A DNA stretch of 64,000 bases, taken from FW021-bin31 sp964422465. Its GTDB lineage: Bacteria > Bacteroidota > Bacteroidia > Chitinophagales > Chitinophagaceae. Below are positions 1-10,070 of this stretch, piece after piece. Within the stretch, counting starts at the first letter, position 1; every line of letters begins with the position of its first letter. The translations under genes were made by a program, and so were the position numbers. The stretch is taken from positions 1-64,000 of the forward strand of contig CAYRBD010000004.1 of NCBI GenBank assembly GCA_964422465.1, written 5' to 3'. Below the pieces are notes generated by a model. That model had not been told where the DNA came from and did not search any database. It saw nothing but the letters and a program-made list of their open reading frames with translations.

Positions 1-811
1 TCTTTCCTTCAGGTGAATAGTTGGCAATGAATTTCCTGAGAAGTTCCACTTTAAATTTTGGGTATAGTCTTTTTCCAAGCTCCTGGAACTTTCCCTGGTA
101 CCATCCATAATTGGGAGGGCCGACAGTACTATACAATCGTTCAAAATCCTCAAGCGTTTTATATTTTGGCTGATAACCGGATTCGTCTATTTGTGGTAAC
201 CCCGGATAATTTTTATGTTGTTGGAAAAAACAAATGGCAAAATAAGAAGCTAAAAATTCATCAGCCCACAACTTGTGGGTGAAGGTATGGTTATATCTTT
301 CCAGGAAAATATGGCCGAGTTCATGCAAGGCGATGCAGTCGAACTGTGACAACCTTTTGGGATCGGTGGAGCCGTTTACGCCAAACAAATTATTAACTGC
401 TTTTTTGTCGGCAGCAATAAATAATTTATTTATGCTATAGAAGGAAGTTGGCATCCCGTAGGGTGACCCATAATCAACCAGATGGACTTTATTCCAGTCT
501 TCCCGGTTTAAGATCATAATCTGTAAATCAAATTTCACATCCGGGAATTTCTGTTGATAAAATTCGGCACATTTTTCAACGATGGTTTGGATGGTTCCGG
601 CACGTACTTTATAAGGTTTGCTGTAAAGCGCCAATATGTTTCCATTTAATGTGTCCGGATGCAAAGTGGCAAGAGCAGCTTCTATTTTACCGGTTCTAAC
701 AGCGCCCGGATATGCAATCTGTTTCGCTGTTAATTGTTGCCCATGGCAACAAAGGCCGGATAATAAAACGGTTAAAAATCCGGTGGCAATAATGAATGAC
801 AACTTTTTCAT
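1..811 (-). CDS. Secreted HELGH-motif metallopeptidase-like protein, 3' end cut by window
   Basis: The reading frame opens at 811 and is still open at the window edge after 270 codons. It starts with MKKLSFIIAT and a hydrophobic signal peptide (about residues 5-24), so the product is exported. HELGH at residues 163-167 followed 18 residues later by E185 in DEFLASYF matches the HExxH...E zinc-binding layout of gluzincin peptidases, and the DEFLA context resembles the second-helix motif of several small secreted zincins. No named family was recognised. The next gene on the same strand (NTF2-like) ends 385 bp upstream. The leader carries the AACTAAAA motif shared with neighbouring exported proteins. 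The peptidase reading is inferred from the motif; the substrate is unknown. Confidence 0.75.
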   Translation of the reverse strand, partial: MKKLSFIIATGFLTVLLSGLCCHGQQLTAKQIAYPGAVRTGKIEAALATLHPDTLNGNILALYSKPYKVRAGTIQTIVEKCAEFYQQKFPDVKFDLQIMILNREDWNKVHLVDYGSPYGMPTSFYSINKLFIAADKKAVNNLFGVNGSTDPKRLSQFDCIALHELGHIFLERYNHTFTHKLWADEFLASYFAICFFQQHKNYPGLPQIDESGYQPKYKTLEDFERLYSTVGPPNYGWYQGKFQELGKRLYPKFKVELLRKFIANYSPEGK

Positions 812-1033
812 GATGATTAGGTTTTTAGTTATTGATAAGTCTTTGTTTTTAGCTAAAATCCCGTATTCGTTTTACTTCTCTGGTAGGATCCATATTCAGA
901 CAATTTTATTTCATTTAAACTTAAAAATAAGCACCTCATCAATTGGCTGTTGTGTATGATGTTCGGTAATCTTCTCTTTAATGATTGCCTTGTTACCTAA
1001 AGTGATTAAGGTGATTGGTATATATTTTATTAA

Positions 1034-1064
1034 GACTGCTTCGGTCGTTCCTTCTCGCAGTGAC
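1034..1064 (-). repeat. REP-like short intergenic element (single copy here)
   Basis: Read on the minus strand, the segment begins GTCACTGCGAGAAGGAACGA and ends GAAGCAGTC, with ACTGC/GCAGT ends able to pair. It resembles the dispersed 'CATTGCGAGGAACGAAGCAAT' class of non-coding repeats found in many bacterial genomes. Only one copy lies in this window, so repeat status is from resemblance, not from counting. Confidence 0.35.
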
Positions 1065-1088
1065 ACTCCGTTTGGGAAATAAACCCCG

Positions 1089-1107
1089 CCCTGGAAAGAG
1101 CAGGGCC
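1089..1107 (-). terminator. Possible terminator of the NTF2-like gene
   Basis: GCCCTG pairs with CAGGGC (6 bp) around a 7-nt loop. On the minus strand the hairpin is followed by GGGG and a T-rich stretch, and it lies about 90 bp beyond the stop of the NTF2-like gene at 1196. The T-tract is imperfect. Confidence 0.4.
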
Positions 1108-1195
1108 TTTTATCAACCAAAAACCCAACCATGAAAACGGTCAGAGTCAAGAACGCTCTTTGGAAGCCAAAAGACTGAAGGCTTCATTTACTATC

Positions 1196-2140
1196 TCATT
1201 TCATCCGGCGTAAATTGATGGTACTGGTACTGGTTCGCTTGCCATCTCTGTTAAAGTGTCTGCCGACCTCGTGTCTTTCGCCATTTTTCATAGTTACGGT
1301 ATATTCATCTTGTATAGTGGTTGGCTTGCCGGAATACATCACTGTTACGGTAAAGGAATTAGGATGATTAGAAGTTACCTGCCCTATCCGGGTAAATGTC
1401 TGTCCGGATGGGTTTTTATAAATATCCATATAAGAAACTGTGTTTGTGCTGTAGTCGGGTATAAAATATTCATACTCGGTAGGAGGGGCAAAAGAATGGC
1501 CTTTGTTTGAAAAAGTAGCGTCTGAGAGCTGCTCCAGCCCATTGGGTGTTACTTCCAGGTCAAATTGCAGCGAATTTAATTCTACACCGTTAGAAGGTTT
1601 CATGGATGCTTTACCGTCTAATACCCATTTACCGGTAAAAGTTTTCATTCTATTAATGGTTGTTCTCATGGCATAAGCAGCGCTGTTAATACTGGTAAGA
1701 CTCAGTATCTCCCATTGGCCATTTTGTTTTACTAAAGTGCGTAGTTCTGCATTGTGGTGTTTGCCATTTTTAAAGCTTGCTGAGGCCATATTGCCGTTGA
1801 CTTTAATGTCGTAATCCGTTTTATGTACCAAAGGAGCAATATCGGCTTCGCTCATAGTCCCCATTTGCTGCATTTCTTTTTTGTACTCGGCGGCAATGGC
1901 ACTCCATCCTATCAGATAGCCGTAACCGGAAGGCCCGATATTAAGGTGAACATCCGCCGGGTCATGCGCCCAGGTTTTTAACCAGTTATCGTAATTCTTA
2001 TGGAAATAAGCATTGGATTCCTCCTCGATAACTTTTTTAATGGCTGCCACGTCCTTACTTTGGGCATTTGATTTTATCGTGCTTACGGTCAGGCATCCCG
2101 CCATGAGGACAGCGGTGCCTAAAATGATTCTTTTCTTCAT
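1196..2140 (-). CDS. Exported NTF2-like (DUF4440-type) protein with C-terminal beta-rich domain, copy 1
   Basis: 314 residues with an N-terminal signal peptide ending near NAQ at residues 25-27. Residues about 30-150 (AAIKKVIEEESNAYFHKNY, WLKTWAHDP, a conserved W in LIGWSAIAAEY) have the shape of an NTF2/SnoaL-like cone fold as in DUF4440. Residues about 165-314 form a second, beta-rich, probably lipocalin-like module (FTGKWVLDGKASM, EYEYFIPDYSTNTVSYMDIYKN). The protein is paralogous over its whole length to the product at 9120-10070, including the motifs KNY..W.KTWAHD and SDHPNS/TSNHPNS. DUF4440 members bind small ligands or are enzymes such as ketosteroid isomerases; the role here is unknown. 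Confidence 0.75.
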   Translation of the reverse strand: MKKRIILGTAVLMAGCLTVSTIKSNAQSKDVAAIKKVIEEESNAYFHKNYDNWLKTWAHDPADVHLNIGPSGYGYLIGWSAIAAEYKKEMQQMGTMSEADIAPLVHKTDYDIKVNGNMASASFKNGKHHNAELRTLVKQNGQWEILSLTSINSAAYAMRTTINRMKTFTGKWVLDGKASMKPSNGVELNSLQFDLEVTPNGLEQLSDATFSNKGHSFAPPTEYEYFIPDYSTNTVSYMDIYKNPSGQTFTRIGQVTSNHPNSFTVTVMYSGKPTTIQDEYTVTMKNGERHEVGRHFNRDGKRTSTSTINLRRMK

Positions 2141-2202
2141 GGTATTAAAATTTTAGTTGTGAATGAATACTTTTTTAAAAGCTGAAAGCTCGTTTACGCG
2201 TT

Positions 2203-2224
2203 ATTGGTCAATAGTCAATAGTTT
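2203..2224. repeat. Short degenerate tandem repeat (gtcaata unit)
   Basis: GTCAATA occurs twice in tandem (GGTCAATAGTCAATAG) between the M13 remnant and the NTF2-like gene. Similar 7- to 8-bp low-complexity strings occur upstream of hemB in this window. Confidence 0.35.
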
Positions 2225-2236
2225 ACTGCCAACTGC

Positions 2237-3860
2237 TCACCAAATCTTCACCTGCATACTATCTGGTCGGTACATCCCGTCTCCCGGTTTTACGTTGAAG
2301 GCTTTATAAAAGGCCGGCAAGTCTGATAAAGGCCCGTTAACACGCCATTTTGGAAGAGAATGGAGATTGGTATGAACCTGAAAAGCAATAGCCTGTGGTC
2401 GCACTTTCACCCGCCACATTTGTGCAAAAGACAAAAAGAAACGTTGATCAGGGGTCAGGCCATTGATGAGCGTATCACTTTGTCCTTCTTTGGTCATTTT
2501 AAAGGCTGTATAGGCTATTGACGAACCGCCTACATCAGCGATGTTTCCCGTTTCTTCCAGTTTGCCATTCAGGTGAAGAGTATCCAGAACGGTATAGGCA
2601 TTATATTGTTTGACTATACCTTCGGTAAGTTTATCAAACTTTTGCCTGTCTTCTTTTGTCCACCAGTTTTTGAGGGAACCGTTTTTATCAGACTTGCTGC
2701 CCAGATTATCAAACCCATGCGTTATTTCATGGCCGATCACCATACCAATTCCTCCACAATTGACGGCATCGTCTGCCCCCTGAAAATAAAAAGGCGGTTG
2801 TAAAATACCTGCTGGGAAGTTAATATCATTTGAAGTCCTATTATTATAAGCATTCACAGTCGTAGGTGTCATAAACCATTTTGATCGGTCAACCGGCTTA
2901 TTCAGCTTGGCCATATCATAATGATAATACCACTGGCCAAGTCGTTTTAAATCACCTATCAAATCACAATTATTTATATCTATAGAAGAATAATCTTTCC
3001 AATGACCCGGATAACCTATTTTTTTGACCACGGCGTTTAATTTATCCAGCGCTTTTGTCTTGGTGGAGTCGCTCAGGCAGGTCAGGTTTTTGATATGTAT
3101 CCGATAATCGGCTTCGATATTATTGACCATGTTCTCCATATAAGTCTTGGCCGAAGGAGGGAAATAGCGCTTGACATAAATCTGGCCTAAGGCGTCTCCC
3201 AATGAATAATTGACTAGTTTTGCGGCTCTTTCCCAACGATCTTCTTGCTTCTTCAGGCCCTTCAATGTTTTTTCATAAAAAATAAAATGGACATTGGAGT
3301 ATGGTTTGCTTAACCAGGGAGCATACTGGCTGATCAGATGAAAAGTCAGGTATTCTTTCCAAACAGTAAGAGGCACACTTTTCAATAAACCGAACAACGC
3401 TTTATAAAATTTCGGTTGACTCACAATAACCGTATCCTGCTGAATTCCCATTTCTCTAAAAAGTTGATTCCAATGGATGTTGGGAGTCAGTTTGTTTAAG
3501 TTACTTAAAGTCATTAAATGATAATTGGCTTCTGCGTCCATTAACTCAACAGGTGATTTGGACGCCTGTGCCAGCTCTTTTTCAAGTGAAAAAACAGCTT
3601 CCTTGTCTGATTGAGCCAGTCCCTTTTTTCTGCTATTATGGATAATCAAAATCAAAAGCTTTATTCCAGAAAAAATCCTATTTTGCGATGTTCTGCCTTT
3701 CTTTTCGCTTCAGTATCAATGGATGACCGGTGTTCCTGTTTTGTGTATCTCCTGTTTTCCTGACCATTGGAACTTCCCTCTTGTCGGGCATCCCAGCAGG
3801 CAACAGGGATAATATGGACGTTGTTAGCCCGGCGTATAAGATAAAAGAGTTCTTTTTCAT
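2237..3860 (-). pseudogene. Broken M13 (neprilysin/PepO-type) metalloendopeptidase
   Basis: A 472-codon frame (2237-3655) matches the C-terminal two thirds of M13 peptidases: LEKELAQASKSPVEL, NFPAGILQPPF, the zinc motif HEITHGFD at its residues 309-316, and the family C-terminus GDGMYRPDS...VKIW. M13 proteins are usually about 670 residues. The signal-peptide start (MKKNSFILYAGL) lies in a different frame at 3678-3860 and reads into unrelated sequence, so roughly 200 residues of the N-terminal domain are missing and the frame is shifted. In addition the family motif ENIAD, whose Glu is the third zinc ligand, reads GNIAD here (residues 370-374). Both facts argue for an inactive remnant of a secreted peptidase. 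An assembly error would explain the deletion but not the Gly. Confidence 0.8.
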
Positions 3861-3877
3861 GAGTTTTAGTTTTTGAT

Positions 3878-3912
3878 CAGGTGTCCGCTACCCATCGGGC
3901 GGCAGACACCTG
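3878..3912. repeat. Intergenic palindrome, copy 1 of 2
   Basis: CAGGTGTC (3878-3885) pairs with GACACCTG (3905-3912), with a further CGC/GCG pairing inside. It lies between the stop of the large T9SS protein and the start of the M13 remnant. Flanking bases, including ATATCCATTCA on one side and AAAACTAAAA on the other (minus strand), are shared with the copy at 8253-8284, so about 70 bp are duplicated. Confidence 0.7.
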
Positions 3913-3925
3913 GGTTGAATGGATA

Positions 3926-6900
3926 TTATTTAAATGTTGTTCCCTCATTTTGCACGATAATCTTAGTGGAATAAGTATGTTGATGCTTGTCTATGATCTG
4001 CAGTACATAAATTCCCGGCATTACATCATGTAACTGCACGGTGATCTGGCTGTTATCGGAGTGGGTTTGTAATACTCTTTGTCCGGAAATGTTGTACAAG
4101 CTAATGTATCCCAGAGCCTGACCGGATTGATCTCTAACGGTCAATGTAGAATGAGTGACCGGATTGGGATAAACTACATAGTTGTGGGATGGGCCGGTTT
4201 CAGGTTTCGGGGGCGTGGCCGTCATATCCTGCTGAGGTTGCATCCGCCAGAAATTGCCCGGTAACTGGATATTAAGCAACCCATTCCATATATTGTTCAG
4301 TATCTGCTGAAGCGGGTTTATTCTTTCACTCACGCTCAGCCTTGCGGAGTGGGAGACAAGCTGATTGCAACCGCCGGTTACTACCACTCTGTATTGGTTA
4401 CCATCGTCTGTTTCAGAAGCATTAAAAATGCTTAATAACGATTGGGTGGCTCCGGGAATATTTGTCCACGTAGTTCCCGCATCAGTGGAGATTTGCCACT
4501 GGTAGCTTAGTGTACCTCGCCCTGTAGCTATCACTGTAAAATTGGCATCGCTACCCGGGGTGACGGTCTGATTGCGTGGTTGGAGGGCAACTGTAGCATC
4601 TGCGTTTACAATCAGCGTAACCGGTTTAGAGTTGACGGTACTGCAACTGCCGGTTATGACCACTCTGTACTGGTTGTTATTGTCGTTATCTGTTAGCCCG
4701 GTGAGGGAAAGAACTGCTCCCGTAGCATTTGGGATATTGCTCCACCGGGTCTGATTAGCCGGGGAGGGGGAGCTTCCGGAAAGCAAGTTAGAGATATAGT
4801 TTAACAACTGCCTCCTCGCGCTTAGTTTCTTTTGCCACTGATAGTGCAGATTGATTCCGGTGGCCTGCACCGAGAAGGAGACATCTGATCGTGTACAGAC
4901 CGTTCTATTCCTGGGCTGCAGCCTGATATTGGGACTAAGAATAACTGAAAGCACTGCACTTTGAGAGGTGTCTGTTCCGAAAGCATTACTTAATACAACC
5001 CGATACAAATGACCGCTATCGGCATGCGTAACATTGGTCAACTTCAGGCTGTCAGAATGACCATCCGGAGCGTCATTCCAGGTGGTTCCATCTGCGGAAA
5101 ATTGCCACTGGTAGCTAACGTTTGTCCCCGTCGCAATAACGGCAAAGGCCGCGGGTGAATTATTGCATACCGCAGTATCAGTTGGTTGGGAAGTGATGAT
5201 CGGAGGCTCGGGGTTGCCCTGGTATTCGTAAGCCCCCATATCCACGATACCGCCATTGGCATTGTTGTATATCCTCGAATTACCGGCCAGGTCTGTCGTG
5301 TCACCGGCTGGAAGAGCGGCAGTATTCCCGCCATTAATAGTCGGGCTGCCAGCTTTTAATTGATAATTACCTGCGGTAAAAGGAGCCGTTGTGTAAGAAG
5401 GATCATTGGTAAATTGCGGATCTGTCGTGTCAGGCAGATTGCCCGTTCCACCACTTGTCCATCCCTGAACCAGGCTATAAGTTACTGTTGGGGTTCCGTC
5501 GATGCCACCGCTGTTTCCCCAGATAATACAGTTAACCAGCGTGCAGGAAGCACCGGTACCTTCTATTCCACCGCCAGCTCCTCTTTCCATAGGCTGTCCG
5601 GCATTATTTCCCGAAATGGTACAATTGATAAAGGATGATGATGTGGATGCATAACTATTCATCACTCCGCCACCACTTAAAGCATTATTTCCGGTGATGC
5701 TGCAATTAATAAAAGTAGATGAACTATTGACTTTGTTCATCACTCCTCCACCCATTGGCGCCTGGTTACCCGCTATTTTACAATTGATAAAAGTGGAAGA
5801 GGAAGCCTCCCCATTTTCCAAACCTCCGCCGTTGGATGCTGCATTTGCATCCGAATGATTATCCGAAAAAGTACAACCATAAAATACAGATGAAGTTTTA
5901 GTATCAAACATTCCGCCACCATGGCCAGCGTCATTTTTCAAAAATTGGCAGGAATCAAAGAATATTTTCCCTGTGCCGGCTACCGAATCGATGACCAGCC
6001 CGCCACCAATATTTTGTGCAACTCTTTGGCCATTATAGAACACGGTATCCGACCCGTCGGCATTACCCTTGGCAAAAGTGATACCTTTAATTACTAAACT
6101 ATCGGATGAGCTACCGATATTAGAAATAACCATAACGTGATAACTGTTGTCTGCATTATCTCCAGAAGTGCCAATATCACCGCTTAAGATAGTGCTCCCT
6201 TTGGCTCCGCTCCGGGATAGACCGGTTGGATAGCCCCCAATAATTTTTAATCCGGTGCGAGTGACAAGAAATGTGCTATCTCGGTTAGCGTCCCCTTGGG
6301 TACCTGTGGGAAAATAAGTCCCGTTTGCCACATGAATTTCCTTTACTGCGGTATTGGTATCCGCAAAGGCAATGGCTTCGGATAAATAAGGCAGCGCACT
6401 AGTCCAACTGCTACCATCTGCATAAGAATTATTTACATCGCTGCTATCTACATAAAGGATACCGTCGTCATCAGGATGTACAAGATTACCCTGATATTCA
6501 TAAGCGCCCAAATCCACAACACCGCCATTAGCTCTGTTATAAATACGCGGGTTACCGGCAAGGTCTGTACTGTCTGCCGAAATATCGGGAATACTGTCTT
6601 CGGAATAGTAATCATTATCCCCCTTATTGATCACCCAGGAGTTTGACTTCAAGGTATAATCACCGGTTGCCGGATCATTGAAGATTGTATTTTTTGACTT
6701 GCGGATAGTATCCCGGGGCTTGTTTTTTTTATAATAGACACTGTCAATAAGAGAATAATTATAGGTGACAGAGGAGGTATTATCACTATATACTGAGCGA
6801 GCATCCTTTGTATTCATATTCCCCAAAACAATGCTATTACGCAGCACGGGGTTGCTCTGGTTTCCATTGTAAAGGGCTCCTCCGTATTCTGCTGTATTGC

Positions 6901-8234
6901 CGCTAATGGTAATATTGGTAAATACGGGTGAACAAACTGAATTGGCCATTCCACCACCAACCTGTCCGGTATTGTCAACTATTGTGGTGTTAGTGAATAC
7001 AGCAGCACTTTCACCGTTTGTTACTCCGCCGCCAGCCTGACCCGAACTGTTTCGGGTGACAACTACATCGGTGAATACGGGAGCGCCATAAAGGTTGGCG
7101 ATTCCTCCTCCCGATTGACTTCGGTTATTCCGGATGGTCACCTTTGAAAACTCCGGAGAGGCATAAAAATTACACACTCCGCCCCCGGTTGCTGCGGTAT
7201 CCCAACAAATGGTAACCCGGGAAATTTTAGGAGAAGAGGCCTTCCCATTGTAGAGGCCACCTCCCAGCATGCCTTTGTTGGATTGAATGATCAGGTGAGA
7301 AAGCGTGGGACTGCTATTAACAACAAACAGGCCTCCTCCTCTGAAATTGATCACCTCTTCTCCATTTACCTTTAATGTATCCATAGGATATTCAGGAGCG
7401 GCGCCAGCTGAAGTTGATGAGAGAAGGTTCGCATTTCCACCTGTAATGGTAAATCCATCTATCAGGGCGTTTCCCATATCCCCGGCAGAGAGAAGTACGT
7501 GATAAGCGGTGTCTCCACCATGGAGGATACCTGTAAGTATAGTACTGTTCACGGTATATATCAGGGCGTCGTTTCGTTGATTCAACGATGTCTCATTTCC
7601 TGCAAAGCCTCCATAGACTTGCACATTTTTTGCCAGTACAAAGGATTTATCCCTGTTGCTGGTGGCAGTACCGTTATTATATTGTTCCGCTACCTTGTAT
7701 AAGGGGCTATAGGTTCCTTTGGCNNNNNNNNNNNNNNNNNNNNNNNNNNNNNNNNNNNNNNNNNNNNNNNNNNNNNNNNNNNNNNNNNNNNNNNNNNNNN
7801 NNNNNNNNNNNNNNNNNNNNNNNATCCCCTCCCGTAATAGTAAATCCATCCAATACTGCGGAGGGTGTTAGGCCGTTACCGTCATTTCTAATTACGCTAT
7901 TGCCGTTCCCTTTTAAAAAACTGGTATCTCCGGCACTCAGATTACGCTGGTACAAGTGAACTTCTGTTCCTTTGAAGCCACCGTAGATTTTCACCCCTTC
8001 CTTCATGGAGAAAGACTGTCCTGCACTAGGCTGATAGGTTCCTCCCGCTACAAAAACGCTGTCGCCGGCAGTAGCGGCATTCACGCCCGCCTGGAAATCC
8101 GTAAAAGCATTGGCCCAGCTGGAGCCATTATTAGCGCCGGTAGCGGCGGCATTGACATAAATAATGTTTTGTGCCTGCAGTCGTAGGTTCAACAGCAGGC
8201 AACAGAGTACGGAAATCAGTACAGACTTTTTCAT
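3926..8234 (-). CDS. Very large T9SS-exported right-handed parallel beta-helix / Ig-like surface protein, interrupted by a gap
   Basis: The signal peptide (MKKSVLISVLCCLLLNLRLQAQ) is at 8234; the frame enters a 100-N gap at 7823 and resumes to a stop at 3926, giving at least about 1430 residues. The protein carries three modules of the type YVN.A..GANNGSSWANAF...VAGGTY.P...IYGGF (DUF1565-like), each leading into GGG-rich parallel beta-helix turns (GGGLYNG, GGGVMNS). Two modules end with the near-identical DLAGN.RIYN.ANGG.VD.GAYEYQGN. Three Ig-like repeats follow (ITSQPTDTAVC, IRLQPRNRTVC, VALQPRNQTV, each with YQWQ). The C-terminal about 80 residues (YVVYPNPVTHSTLTV...GIYVLQI) are a type A T9SS sorting domain. 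Expected location is the cell surface or medium. The reading frame differs by one across the N run, which the unknown gap length explains. Confidence 0.85.
7724..7823. other. Assembly gap (100 N) inside the T9SS surface protein
   Basis: The flanks do not overlap. The gap falls between helix modules: left on GFTITGGD, right on KGTYSPLY in gene direction. It should contain the remainder of module 1 and the start of module 2, which is likely more than 33 residues, so the real gap is probably longer than 100 bp. Confidence 0.85.
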
Positions 8235-8252
8235 GATTTTTAGTTTTTTTAT

Positions 8253-8284
8253 CAGGTGTTCGCTCCGTCGGCGGCAGACACCTG
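8253..8284. repeat. Intergenic palindrome, copy 2 of 2
   Basis: CAGGTGTT (8253-8260) faces GACACCTG (8277-8284), with one wobble pair relative to copy 1. It sits in the equivalent place: after the stop of one exported-protein gene (8308) and about 20 nt before the start of the next (8234). Confidence 0.7.
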
Positions 8285-8307
8285 GGGTGAATGGATATGG
8301 TATGCGC

Positions 8308-9102
8308 TTATTTAGAAGGGCTTTTCAAGGAGAGGATTTTATGAAGCAACACTCTATGATCTCTGGTCATCCATTTGTACCCTTCAAAAGCGGCAGGGTC
8401 GGCTTTCCTGTATTCGGAAAATGGCGGGACATGGTCAAACATTTTATCGTATTCCCAGGTATAACAAGCGACATGATTGTAATGACCATCGGTACCCTTG
8501 CCAAACATCAACCCACCGTACCACCAAAAATCTGCAAATCCACCGTTTACAATTTTATCAGCAATCGGCTGCCGGTGATCCTTTATAAAAGATTCAAAAT
8601 CTTGTTCTTTGTCCGGTGACACTTTCACATAGCCAATCATCATATAATTGATGGGTTTTCCGGCTACATTGCCTGCATGACCTTCCACAGAGAAAATATC
8701 CCGCCGTATCAGGGTACGGGCTGTATCAGTCATCGTAAACATCCTGTTCAGCGAATCTTTAGAAGCATCAGGAAATACCTGCTTAATGTCTATGCCTTTA
8801 TAAGGGTGCAGAATATTGCTAAAGTGAGCATATACCGTTTGTACCACGTACTGATAGGGGGCATCCACGTTATAGGGCGCTACGACTTCCCATACCCTCC
8901 AGCCTAGAATATCCCCTTTTTTCTGTTGGGCAATATGTATATGCCGCCAGAAATTTTCTACCTGTATGTAGGCCTGATCGTTACCGGGTTTCACGTGCAT
9001 GTATTCAAAGGTTATGAATGGATTTTCCTGCGAAAAGGCGTTTCCGGAAAAGCATAAAACGGACATCAGTCCAAGGGCGATGATGAAAGATATCTTTTTC
9101 AT
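8308..9102 (-). CDS. Exported protein with two dimeric alpha-beta-barrel-like halves
   Basis: 264 residues with a signal peptide (MKKISFIIALGLMSVLCFSGNAFSQ). Residues 28-75 (FITFEYMHVKPGNDQAYIQV then a run of aromatics to GWRVWEV) and residues 150-200 (NYMMIGYVKVSPDKEQDFES) each show the beta-strand then VxPGxExxf pattern typical of dimeric alpha-beta-barrel (ABM/NIPSNAP-like) domains, so it may be an internal tandem. No catalytic residues could be assigned. It lies 17 bp after the stop of the NTF2-like copy 2 and upstream of the T9SS protein, probably in one transcription unit. Function unknown. Confidence 0.65.
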   Translation of the reverse strand: MKKISFIIALGLMSVLCFSGNAFSQENPFITFEYMHVKPGNDQAYIQVENFWRHIHIAQQKKGDILGWRVWEVVAPYNVDAPYQYVVQTVYAHFSNILHPYKGIDIKQVFPDASKDSLNRMFTMTDTARTLIRRDIFSVEGHAGNVAGKPINYMMIGYVKVSPDKEQDFESFIKDHRQPIADKIVNGGFADFWWYGGLMFGKGTDGHYNHVACYTWEYDKMFDHVPPFSEYRKADPAAFEGYKWMTRDHRVLLHKILSLKSPSK

Positions 9103-9119
9103 GATTTTAAAAACTTTAG

Positions 9120-10070
9120 TTACTGTACGCGATGCAGATTGCCGGACATCGTATGGGTCACTTTGCCCGTTTTGTCAAACACTTTTCCTGTCTGATGCCA
9201 TTGACCATTTTGCATGGTGACAGTATATTCGCTCTCGACAGCGGCAGGTTTATCGGGATACATGACGGTTACGGTATAGGAATTGGGATGATCCGAAGTT
9301 ACTTTACCGGTCTGGGTATAGGTATGGCCTGAAGCATCTTTTTGAATGTCCAGGTAAGAAATGGTGTTTGTGCCATAGTCGGGGATAAAATATTCCTGTT
9401 CGGCCGGAGGATCATAGAGCTGGTTTTTGTATGTAAAAGCTATGTTTGACAATTGTTCCAGCCCGTTAGGTGTTGCTTTCAGGTCAACTTTTACTGCTTT
9501 CAGTACCCTTTTGCCGGGCGGATCCATGGTGGCTTTTCCATCCAATGCCCATTTGCCGGAAAAGGCTTTCATGTTGTTGATGGTGTTCTGCATGGCGTAC
9601 GATTCACTATTGAGCGAAGATAAATTCAGTATCTTCCATTCGCCGTTTTGCTTTATCAGGGTGCGCGTCTCCGGTTCAGGTGTTTTATTCCCTTCCCTGA
9701 AGGTGGCGGTAGCCGTATTGCCATTGATGTAAATATGAAAATCGGTATTATGCAGGTGCGGGGCAATCTCTGCATCGCTCATAACAGCCATGTTCTTCAT
9801 TTCCTTCTTGTATTGAGCTGCAATTGTATCCCAGCCCGTCATCTGACTATAACCACCGGGGCCGGCGCGAAGGATAAAGTCCGCAGAGTCATGGGCCCAG
9901 GTTTTGGTCCAGCCTTCATAATTTTTATGAAAGTAGGCGCTGGTTTCCTGTTGAATGGTTTTTTTAATGGCGTTTGTTTCTTTTGTGCTTTGTGCATTGG
10001 TTTTTACGGCGCTTGCCGTCAGGCATACTGTTCCTATGATTAACATGCCTGAAAGAATTCTTTTTTTCAT
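9120..10070 (-). CDS. Exported NTF2-like (DUF4440-type) protein with C-terminal beta-rich domain, copy 2
   Basis: 316 residues, full-length paralogue of the product at 1196-2140. The signal peptide ends near NAQ; the N-terminal NTF2-like module spans about residues 28-150 (NAIKKTIQQETSAYFHKNY, WTKTWAHDSADF, GWDTIAAQYKKEM) and the beta-rich module about 165-316 (FSGKWALDGKATM, EYFIPDYGTNTISYLDI). The leaders of the two copies are also alike (ATTCACAA followed by an A-rich tract 10 nt before ATG), which supports duplication of gene plus leader. It is the first gene after the hybrid regulator on this strand. Role unknown. Confidence 0.75.
   Translation of the reverse strand: MKKRILSGMLIIGTVCLTASAVKTNAQSTKETNAIKKTIQQETSAYFHKNYEGWTKTWAHDSADFILRAGPGGYSQMTGWDTIAAQYKKEMKNMAVMSDAEIAPHLHNTDFHIYINGNTATATFREGNKTPEPETRTLIKQNGEWKILNLSSLNSESYAMQNTINNMKAFSGKWALDGKATMDPPGKRVLKAVKVDLKATPNGLEQLSNIAFTYKNQLYDPPAEQEYFIPDYGTNTISYLDIQKDASGHTYTQTGKVTSDHPNSYTVTVMYPDKPAAVESEYTVTMQNGQWHQTGKVFDKTGKVTHTMSGNLHRVQ

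Larger units (their letters stand above)
812..1195. other. 384-bp intergenic region without a convincing gene
   Basis: Between the metallopeptidase-like gene and the NTF2-like gene I see no credible coding sequence; a 79-codon minus-strand frame here has no recognisable features and runs through a repeat-like segment. The region holds a GC hairpin (1089-1107) and a segment at 1034-1064 resembling widely dispersed short intergenic palindromes. Confidence 0.6.

Noticed and set aside
911..1150. 79-codon minus-strand frame
   Set aside because: It runs through a REP-like segment and a hairpin, has no recognisable residues pattern and no good start context.
7499..7702. Plus-strand frames opposite the giant T9SS gene and sprA
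   Set aside because: These are shadows of repetitive coding sequence on the other strand with no independent support.
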